NCBI GenBank assembly: GCA_002455655.1
Contig: DKLF01000115.1
Span: forward strand, 1 to 10,690
From: Oscillibacter sp. UBA6647
GTDB lineage: Bacteria > Bacillota > Clostridia > Oscillospirales > Oscillospiraceae
Direction: 5' to 3'
Length of the DNA: 10,690 nucleotides
The notes beneath the pieces are model-generated. The model did no database searches, was not told the DNA's origin, and saw only the letters and a program-made list of their open reading frames with translations. Shown here piece by piece: positions 5,176-10,690 of the stretch (its first letter is position 1; every line of letters begins with the position of its first letter). The position numbers were made by a program, and so were the translations under genes.

Positions 5176-6555
5176 ATGATGAATAATCCAAAGCCCATCA
5201 GCGCTTACATGGTTCCCGGAAAGCAGGTTCATCTGGTGGGAATCGGGGGCGTATCCATGGCTCCGCTGGCGGAAATCCTGCTGGGGATGGGGCTTGCGGT
5301 CCACGGCTCCGACATTCATGAAAGCGAGGCGGTGGCCCATCTGCGGTCCGCGGGCATCCATGTGGACATTGGCCACAGCGCGGAAAATCTGGGCGAATGC
5401 GACTTTGTGATCCGCACCGCCGCCGTCCACGACAACAACCCGGAAATTTCCGGCGCGGTGACCCGTGGCATCCCGGTCTACGAGCGGGCGCAGGCACTGG
5501 GCGCCATCATGCGCCGCTATCCCAACGCCCTGTGCATCTCCGGAACCCACGGGAAAACCACCACCACCTCCATGTGCACCCACATTTTCATGGCGGCCGA
5601 GGCAGACCCCACCGTGATGATCGGCGGCACGCTGCCCTTGCTTAACTCCGCCTATCGGGTGGGCAACGGAGACACCATGATTCTGGAATCCTGCGAATAT
5701 TGTAACTCATTCCTCTCCTTCTACCCCACCGTGGCGGTGATTCTCAACGTGGAGGAGGACCACCTGGACTTTTTCAAGGATTTGGAGGACATTGAACACT
5801 CCTTCCGCCGCTTTGCCCAACTGGTGCCGGACGGCGGACGGGTGGTTGCCAACGCGGACAATGACGGGGCCATGGCGGCCCTGAAAAACTTAGGCCGCCC
5901 GGTGTTTACCTTCGGCCTGGAGCGCACCGCCCACTGCACCGCTGAAAACCTCCGCGAGGAAGGCGGGAAACAGCTTTTCGATGTGACAGTATACGGCAAG
6001 CCCTATGCCAGCGTATCCCTGCCCGTCCACGGCAGGCACAACGTATCCAACGCGCTGGCGGCGGCCTCGGCAGCCTATGTGCTGGGCCTGCCCGGCTCCG
6101 CCGTGGAGCGGGGGCTTGTGGATTTCACCGGCGCGGGCCGGCGCTTTGAGCGCAAGGGGGTGTTTAACGGCGCGGACGTTTACGACGACTACGCCCACCA
6201 CCCCGATGAGCTTCACGCCTTGCTGGCCATGGCCAAAGAGCTTCCCTACAAGCGGGTGGTGCTGGCGTTCCAGCCCCATACCTATTCCCGCACCGCCAAG
6301 CTGTTCGACCGTTTTGTGGAGGAGCTGAAGCTTGCGGACGCGGCGATTGTGGCGGAGATTTACGCCGCCCGGGAAACCAACACCGTGGGCATCAGCTCGA
6401 GCGACCTGTGCAAAAAGGTTCCCGGCTCCATCTATTGCTCCAATCTGGAGCAGGTGACGGACCGTCTCCGCGCCATCGCCCAGCCGGGGGACTTGATTCT
6501 GACCGTGGGCGCAGGGGACATCTACCGGGCGGGAGAGGCTCTTTTGAAGGAATAA
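5176..6555 (+). CDS. murC: UDP-N-acetylmuramate--L-alanine ligase
   Basis: MurC joins L-alanine to UDP-MurNAc with ATP, the first amino-acid step of cytoplasmic peptidoglycan precursor synthesis. The 459-residue product shows the full Mur ligase order. It has an N-terminal UDP-binding Rossmann domain (HLVGIGGVSMAPLAEILL, residues 19-36), an ATP loop GTHGKTTTTSM (123-133) and ESCEYCNSFLSFYP (171-184). These are followed by ILNVEEDHLDFF (189-200), GRHNVSNALAAASA, DDYAHHPDE, FQPHTYSRT and a C-terminal VGAGDIY. Length is normal for the family. The frame is open back to a TTG at 5152, but ATG 5176 is preferred because AAGGAG (5161-5166) sits 9 bases before it. The next ATG (5179) is almost equivalent. 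It stands alone, divergent from cca, with a terminator hairpin 16 bases after its stop. Confidence 0.95.
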   Translation: MMNNPKPISAYMVPGKQVHLVGIGGVSMAPLAEILLGMGLAVHGSDIHESEAVAHLRSAGIHVDIGHSAENLGECDFVIRTAAVHDNNPEISGAVTRGIPVYERAQALGAIMRRYPNALCISGTHGKTTTTSMCTHIFMAAEADPTVMIGGTLPLLNSAYRVGNGDTMILESCEYCNSFLSFYPTVAVILNVEEDHLDFFKDLEDIEHSFRRFAQLVPDGGRVVANADNDGAMAALKNLGRPVFTFGLERTAHCTAENLREEGGKQLFDVTVYGKPYASVSLPVHGRHNVSNALAAASAAYVLGLPGSAVERGLVDFTGAGRRFERKGVFNGADVYDDYAHHPDELHALLAMAKELPYKRVVLAFQPHTYSRTAKLFDRFVEELKLADAAIVAEIYAARETNTVGISSSDLCKKVPGSIYCSNLEQVTDRLRAIAQPGDLILTVGAGDIYRAGEALLKE

Positions 6556-6571
6556 GCTGCTGTAAATACAA

Positions 6572-6607
6572 AAGTCCCCGGGGAATTTGCTTTCCCGGGG
6601 ACTTCTC
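6572..6607. terminator. Shared terminator between murC and the phosphopantetheinyl transferase gene
   Basis: A 14-bp stem (6572-6585 with 6591-6604, one G-U pair) has a TTTGC loop. The plus-strand tail is CTTCTCCC and the minus-strand tail is CTTTTGTATTT. It starts 16 bases after the murC stop and can serve the convergent minus-strand gene as well. Confidence 0.75.
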
Positions 6608-6655
6608 CCGCACCGCACCCCGGCGATGCGCTTACTTTTGAAAAATCCGCGTTTT

Positions 6656-6684
6656 GGGACGCTGCTTTTTCAAGCATGCGTCCC
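6656..6684. other. Unassigned hairpin downstream of the phosphopantetheinyl transferase gene
   Basis: GGGACGC (6656-6662) pairs with GCGTCCC (6678-6684), and TGCT (6663-6666) with AGCA (6673-6676), leaving one bulged T and a TTTTCA loop. Neither flank has the T run of a terminator. It lies 17 bases past the stop codon of the minus-strand gene and may act as a 3' end structure. Confidence 0.45.
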
Positions 6685-6700
6685 CAGAAATTCTTAACGG

Positions 6701-7300
6701 CTATACCATCTGTTCCAACGAAAATTTCTGAATCCTGCTCACGCCCTCTGCGCTGCGGGTGGCCACTCCGGCAACATACCCGGGGAACGTCTCCACGTAA
6801 TAGAAATATTCTCCGTATTGCAAAGGGGCCTCCCCCTCCCGCATGATGCTCACTCCCGCGCCGCTGCGCTTAAACCGCGCCTCCCGCCGGACCCAGCTCT
6901 GGAAAAATGCCTCCTCCGAGGCCGCATCCGCCAGCCGCTTCATGGCTCTTGGGGACACGGGACGTATCTTTTCGATATCCACGCCCAGCGGTTCGTTGGA
7001 AAGGCCTACCAGCACCGCCCCGGGCGTGTGGCTCAGATTGAAGCACACCTCCGGAAAGGCGGGAAATTCCGGCTTTCCCTGCGTAGTCAGCGCGATTTCT
7101 GGCAGCTCCCGCCACCGGTATTTCTCCCACAATGCGCGGCGCAGAATTGCATAGGCGCAAAGCGGCTCCCTCCACCGTTCGGTGTCGCGGACCCGGGCAA
7201 GCCGCTCCCGCCGCTCAGGCGGCAGCATTTCCAGCAGCGCGTCGTTCTCCCGCCCGCTGAGCGGACGGTCCAGCCGCGCGGCCCAAAGCTCCACTGCCAT
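6701..7300 (-). CDS. Sfp-type 4'-phosphopantetheinyl transferase
   Basis: The 199-residue protein should move the phosphopantetheine arm of coenzyme A onto a serine of carrier-protein domains. Motifs follow the Sfp order: a GKPEFP segment (residues 75-80), FNLSHTPGAVLVGLS (87-101), GVDIEK with the magnesium ligands D108 and E110 (106-111), and WVRREARFKRSGAG (136-149) with E140 and K144. The usual Lys before that Glu (WxxKE) is Arg here. Length is slightly short for the family (about 220). The longer open frame starts with GTG at 7333. ATG 7300 is chosen because GAGGTGG lies just upstream of it and inside the longer version. No polyketide or peptide synthetase gene is nearby, so whether its target is the fatty-acid carrier protein or a specialised one cannot be told. 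It has its own promoter. Confidence 0.85.
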   Translation of the reverse strand: MAVELWAARLDRPLSGRENDALLEMLPPERRERLARVRDTERWREPLCAYAILRRALWEKYRWRELPEIALTTQGKPEFPAFPEVCFNLSHTPGAVLVGLSNEPLGVDIEKIRPVSPRAMKRLADAASEEAFFQSWVRREARFKRSGAGVSIMREGEAPLQYGEYFYYVETFPGYVAGVATRSAEGVSRIQKFSLEQMV

Positions 7301-7335
7301 TCTTCCACCTCTTTCTCTCTTATCTCTAAGCACTT

Positions 7336-7364
7336 ATTTTAGCCGTCAAATGTGAAACTGTAAA
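7336..7364 (-). promoter_or_regulatory. Promoter of the phosphopantetheinyl transferase gene
   Basis: On the minus strand TTTACA (7364-7359), a 17-base spacer and TAAAAT (7341-7336) form a good sigma-70-type promoter. The start near 7330 leaves a leader of only about 30 bases before ATG 7300. This supports the shorter start codon, since a GTG at 7333 would lie at or before the transcript start. Confidence 0.7.
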
Positions 7365-7425
7365 GCCGGGAGAGAAAAGTTTTCTGAAAATTCGCAAAAA
7401 AAGAGGAAATTTCAGCCCAATGGGG

Positions 7426-7431
7426 TATAAA
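7426..7431 (+). promoter_or_regulatory. Possible dnaG-rpoD -10 element
   Basis: TATAAA lies 77 bases upstream of the dnaG start. The bases 17 upstream (GAGGAA) do not resemble a -35 box. The call is tentative, but it is the only -10-like hexamer in this gap on the plus strand. Confidence 0.35.
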
Positions 7432-7475
7432 TAGAGTGACTCGAACTGGTTGTCTGGGTATGACCCGGGACAATT

Positions 7476-7501
7476 CCGGTAAAACTCACCGGGAGGGAGG
7501 G
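7476..7501 (+). promoter_or_regulatory. dnaG ribosome binding site with overlapping hairpin
   Basis: CCGGT (7476-7480) can pair with ACCGG (7488-7492), whose last bases begin the purine-rich run GGGAGGGAGGG (7491-7501). That run offers two overlapping binding registers: one 7 bases before the TTG start of dnaG (7509), the other 5 bases before an out-of-frame ATG (7502). The hairpin would partly hide the upstream register. Confidence 0.45.
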
Positions 7502-7508
7502 ATGTTCG

Positions 7509-9302
7509 TTGCCGTTTCCGCAGAATTTTTTGGACGAGCTGACGGCCCGCAGCGACATTGTGGATGTGGTGGGCAGCTATGTCCAGCTTACAAGACGAGG
7601 CGCGAACTACTTCGGCCTCTGCCCGTTTCACAGCGAGAAAACCGGCTCCTTCTCCGTCTCCCCGGACAAGCAGATTTACTACTGCTTCGGCTGCAAACGG
7701 GGCGGCGGCGTCATCAACTTTATTATGGAGGAAGAAAGTCTCCCCTTTCCGGACGCGGTGCGGTTTCTTGCCCGGCGCGCCGGGCTGGAGGTACCGGAGG
7801 AGACGGGGGACCGGGAGGCAGAGCAAAAGCGACGGCGCCTTCTGGATTTGAACCGCGACGCGGCCCGGTTTTACTATCAGCAGCTTCAGGACCCGGAGAG
7901 CCGCGCCATGCGGGACTATCTGGACCGACGGCAGATCGGACAGGCCACGGCGGTCCGCTTCGGCCTCGGCGCGTCTCTTGACCGTTGGGACGCGCTCATC
8001 ACCGCCATGACCCGTCAGGGCTACACCAAGTCGGAGCTTTTGGGCGCGGGCCTTGCGGTGCAGAATAAGAACGGCGGGCTTTACGACAAATTCAGAAACC
8101 GGCTGATGTTCCCCGTCATCAACGTGCGGGGGGATGTGGTGGCCTTTGGCGGGCGCGTGCTGGACCACTCGGAGCCAAAGTATATGAACTCCTCGGAAAC
8201 CCCGGTTTACAGCAAGCGCCGGGAACTGTACGCTTTGAATCTGGCGAAAAAGTCCAAGCGGCCCAACATCATTCTGTGCGAGGGCAACATCGACGTGGTG
8301 ACCCTCCATCAGGCGGGGTTTGACAATGCCGTAGCCTCCATGGGCACGGCGCTGACACAGGAGCAGACCCGGCTTCTGAGCCGGTACACCAAAGAAATTG
8401 TTTTGTGCTACGACAACGATAACGCCGGAAAGGTTGCCACAGAGCGGGCCTTGCAGATTCTGAACAACTCAGAGTTTTCTGTCCGGGTTCTCCGGCTTCC
8501 AAACAAGCGGATGGAGGACGGCTCCATGGGCAAGCAGGACGCGGACGATTTTATCAAGGCCTTTGGCCCCGATGCGTTTGAGCGGCTGCTCACCGGCAGC
8601 GAAAACGGCGTGGAGTTCCGTCTGGCTCAGATTTCCGGGAAATACGACTTGACGGACGACCGCCAGCGCCTTGCCTACGCCGAGGAGGTCAGCCAGCTTT
8701 TGGCGGGTCTTGAAAGCCCCGTAGAGCGGGACATTTACACCGTCCGGGCGGCGGAGGCCGCGAAGCTTACGCCGGAGGCCATGAAGCTGGAGGTTCAGCG
8801 GGCCTTCAAGCGCCGGATGGGCAAGGAGCGGCGGGCACGGGAGCGCCGGGATCTGAACCCGGCGGCGGAGCTTCAGCCCAAGGGCCGGGACCTGCGCTAT
8901 ACAAACCTTCGCTCCGCCATGGCGGAGGAGGGGATTTTGCGGCTTTTGCTGCTGGACGACAGCCTGTTTCCGGAATCGCCGCCCCTGCGGGAGGAGGAAT
9001 TTTCCTCACCGCTGCTTGGCAGGGTCTTCTCCCTTTTGTGGCGGCAGCGGGAGCAGCGCAGCGCGCCCAAGCTTTCGTTTCTGGCGGGAGAGCTGTCCGG
9101 CGAGGAGATGAGCCACATGACCAATCTGTGTCAAAAGCCGGAGTCCGCCGCAAACGGGCGGCAGGCTCTTGCCGATTACATATCAATTGTCCGCCGAGAG
9201 GCGGAAAAGAGAGCAGGCGCGGGCGCATCGGACCCGCTGCTGGCCAAAATGGAAGAACTCAAAGATCAGAAAAAAAGCAACGGAGGAAAGCGACATGTCT
9301 AA
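7509..9302 (+). CDS. dnaG: DNA primase
   Basis: DnaG makes the RNA primers for leading- and lagging-strand synthesis with the DnaB helicase. The 597-residue product begins with the family signature FLDELTARSDIVDVVGSYVQL. It has a CHC2 zinc-binding domain with C38, H41, C59 and C62, then the primase core (FRNRLMFPVINVRGDVVAFGGRVL, residues 195-218). A TOPRIM domain follows with E258 in ILCEGNIDVVTLHQAGF and D302/D304 in CYDNDNAGK. These read CEGNIDV and YDNDNAG where CEGYMDV and YDGDxAG are more usual, while the acidic metal ligands are kept. The rest (about 430-597) is the variable helicase-binding region. Start is TTG at 7509: it gives the expected N-terminus and has GGAGGG 7 bases upstream, and no in-frame ATG fits. 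The gene overlaps rpoD by 8 bases, so translational coupling is likely. Confidence 0.95.
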   Translation: MPFPQNFLDELTARSDIVDVVGSYVQLTRRGANYFGLCPFHSEKTGSFSVSPDKQIYYCFGCKRGGGVINFIMEEESLPFPDAVRFLARRAGLEVPEETGDREAEQKRRRLLDLNRDAARFYYQQLQDPESRAMRDYLDRRQIGQATAVRFGLGASLDRWDALITAMTRQGYTKSELLGAGLAVQNKNGGLYDKFRNRLMFPVINVRGDVVAFGGRVLDHSEPKYMNSSETPVYSKRRELYALNLAKKSKRPNIILCEGNIDVVTLHQAGFDNAVASMGTALTQEQTRLLSRYTKEIVLCYDNDNAGKVATERALQILNNSEFSVRVLRLPNKRMEDGSMGKQDADDFIKAFGPDAFERLLTGSENGVEFRLAQISGKYDLTDDRQRLAYAEEVSQLLAGLESPVERDIYTVRAAEAAKLTPEAMKLEVQRAFKRRMGKERRARERRDLNPAAELQPKGRDLRYTNLRSAMAEEGILRLLLLDDSLFPESPPLREEEFSSPLLGRVFSLLWRQREQRSAPKLSFLAGELSGEEMSHMTNLCQKPESAANGRQALADYISIVRREAEKRAGAGASDPLLAKMEELKDQKKSNGGKRHV

Positions 9303-10690
9303 GAAGAAAGAACCCACTCCTGAGGAGCGGCTGGAGCAGGAGGCCAACGCCCTTCTGAAGGGCGGAACGGCAAACGGGGCGGATAGAACGGCGGCAGCAG
9401 GCGGTAAGTCTGGTCAGGACGCCGCGCCCATCATGACCGACGAGGAGGCCAAAAAGGCCGGCATCCTCCGTCTGGACGACAGGCAGGTGGCATCTCTGCC
9501 CGCCTCCGCATGGCTCTCAGGCAATGAAAAGCTGCGTGAGCTTTTATATAGGGCCCAGAAAAAGGGCAAGCTGGACTCCGGCGAGCTGGCAGAGTCGCTG
9601 GACACCCTGAATCTCGAGGGCGACCAGATGGATCAGCTTTATGATTCTCTGGAAGCGCTGAACATCGATATCAGCACCGACGAGGACATTCTCCCCGAGC
9701 TGCCCGACGACGGCCCCGCCGCCGAGGAGATTGCGGACGTGGAGGAAGAGGAGCTGGTGGACCCCAACACTCTGGTTGGGAACTTTGCCATCGACGACCC
9801 CGTGCGGATGTATCTGAAGGAAATCGGAAAAGTCCCCCTGCTGACCTCCGACGAGGAGGTGGACTTGGCGCAGCGCATGGCCGCTGGCGCAGAGGCGGAG
9901 GAAAAGCTCAAGGAGCTGGCCCGCCAGAAAGAGGCAGGCGAGGAGCCCTCTCTTTCCAAGGAAGATGAGGCCGCCGTCAAAAAGGTTTTCCGCAGCGGCG
10001 AGCTTGCAAAGCAAAAGCTGGCGGAGGCAAACCTCCGTCTCGTGGTTTCCATCGCCAAGCGGTATGTGGGCCGGGGCATGCTGTTTCTGGATCTGATCCA
10101 GGAGGGCAATTTGGGCCTCATCAAGGCCGTTGAAAAGTTCGACTGCACAAAGGGCTTCAAGTTCTCCACCTATGCAACGTGGTGGATTCGTCAGGCCATC
10201 ACCCGCGCCATCGCGGATCAGGCCCGCACCATCCGCATTCCGGTGCATATGGTGGAAACCATCAACAAGGTCATCCGGGTGAGCCGCCAGCTTTTGCAGG
10301 AGCTGGGCCACGACCCCAGCCCTCAGGAAATCGCCATCGAGATGAACGGCGGTCCCGCTGCGTGGGAAAAGGTCCGGGAGGATGAGAAGAAGCGGGCCGT
10401 GGACCGCATCCGCGAGATTTTGAAAATCGCGCAGGAGCCGGTGTCTCTGGAAACCCCCATCGGCGAGGAGGAGGACAGCCACCTTGGCGACTTCATCCCC
10501 GACGAGGGCGCGTCGGAGCCGTCTGAGGCCGCGTCCTATAAGCTTCTGCGGGAGCAGTTGATGGATGTGCTCTCCACCCTGACCCCCCGGGAGGAGCAGG
10601 TTTTGAAGCTGCGCTTCGGCATTGAAGACGGCCGTGCCAGAACCTTGGAAGAGGTCGGCAAGGAGTTCAACGTCACCCGCGAGCGCATCC
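9295..10690 (+). CDS. rpoD: Primary sigma factor RpoD (3' end missing)
   Basis: This is the housekeeping sigma-70 subunit that directs RNA polymerase to -10/-35 promoters. 465 codons are visible before the window ends inside region 4.2, so roughly 30 residues are missing. After a low-complexity, Lys/Glu-rich N-terminus comes a region 1.1-like helix bundle (about 80-125) and an acidic linker. Region 1.2 follows (DDPVRMYLKEIGKVPLL, from about 167), then regions 2.1-2.4 (NLRLVVSIAKRYVGRGM to ARTIRIPVHM, 246-318), region 3 and the region 4 start LTPREEQVLKLRFG. The end is the helix-turn-helix TLEEVGKEFNVTRERI. Two stretches exceed the usual pattern: about 30 residues between regions 1.2 and 2.1 (200-232) and about 15 in region 3 (351-371). 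ATG 9295 has GGAGG 8 bases upstream and lies within the end of dnaG, a standard macromolecular-synthesis operon arrangement without rpsU. Confidence 0.95.
   Translation, partial: MSKKKEPTPEERLEQEANALLKGGTANGADRTAAAGGKSGQDAAPIMTDEEAKKAGILRLDDRQVASLPASAWLSGNEKLRELLYRAQKKGKLDSGELAESLDTLNLEGDQMDQLYDSLEALNIDISTDEDILPELPDDGPAAEEIADVEEEELVDPNTLVGNFAIDDPVRMYLKEIGKVPLLTSDEEVDLAQRMAAGAEAEEKLKELARQKEAGEEPSLSKEDEAAVKKVFRSGELAKQKLAEANLRLVVSIAKRYVGRGMLFLDLIQEGNLGLIKAVEKFDCTKGFKFSTYATWWIRQAITRAIADQARTIRIPVHMVETINKVIRVSRQLLQELGHDPSPQEIAIEMNGGPAAWEKVREDEKKRAVDRIREILKIAQEPVSLETPIGEEEDSHLGDFIPDEGASEPSEAASYKLLREQLMDVLSTLTPREEQVLKLRFGIEDGRARTLEEVGKEFNVTRERI

Noticed and set aside
7301..7333. GTG start of the phosphopantetheinyl transferase at 7333
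   Set aside because: The GAGGTGG binding site falls inside this extension and the predicted promoter -10 box (7336-7341) almost touches it.
1..10690. CRISPR array, insertion sequence, tRNA or rRNA gene
   Set aside because: I looked for regular repeats with unique spacers, transposase motifs with inverted ends, and tRNA/rRNA conserved cores, and saw none. The only regular repeat is the short 24-bp-spaced array at 2432-2486.

Overview
The window looks like chromosomal housekeeping DNA from a GC-rich member of the Clostridia. The closest feel is Oscillospiraceae (Oscillibacter/Flavonifractor-like), inferred from protein character rather than a search. Supporting signs are GGAGG-type ribosome binding sites, TTGACA-17-TATAAT-type promoters in short AT-rich gaps, GTG/TTG starts, many long GC-rich terminator hairpins, a YerC-type TrpR homologue, a Firmicutes-style CCA enzyme with an HD domain, and a dnaG-rpoD pair.

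Layout. 1-531 has no convincing gene. It holds a terminator at the left edge, an unusually dense set of inverted repeats (45-291), and two terminator hairpins behind hutH. hutH (histidine ammonia-lyase, minus strand) occupies 532-2100 and stands alone, without other hut genes. It has its own sigma-70-type promoter and a leader of about 260 nt. The leader folds on paper into a 5' hairpin, a three-way junction and a hairpin followed by five U. Divergent from it is a TrpR/YerC-family repressor gene (2677-2994, plus strand) with a strong promoter. The AT-rich gap between the two promoters carries three TATTAKC-type direct repeats at an exact 24-bp period. Two terminators (3018-3129) close the regulator gene.

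The minus-strand operon cca (CCA-adding enzyme, 3589-4920) followed by a small Cys-rich protein with a winged-helix-like tail (3146-3556) comes next. It is divergent from murC (5176-6555, plus). murC is convergent with an Sfp-type phosphopantetheinyl transferase gene (6701-7300, minus), and the two share a terminator hairpin. The phosphopantetheinyl transferase gene is divergent from dnaG (7509-9302, plus, TTG start). dnaG overlaps rpoD (9295 to the window end, 3' end missing) by 8 bases, a compact replication/transcription operon.

How the genes relate. Most are core functions: tRNA maturation, peptidoglycan precursor synthesis, carrier-protein activation, priming and the main sigma factor. 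The accessory-looking part is the hutH/yerC pair. A histidine-degrading enzyme faces a regulator of a family linked to histidine genes in other Firmicutes, with a repeat array and a structured leader between them. This is the best place in the window to look for undescribed regulation. I found no CRISPR array, insertion sequence, tRNA or rRNA gene.
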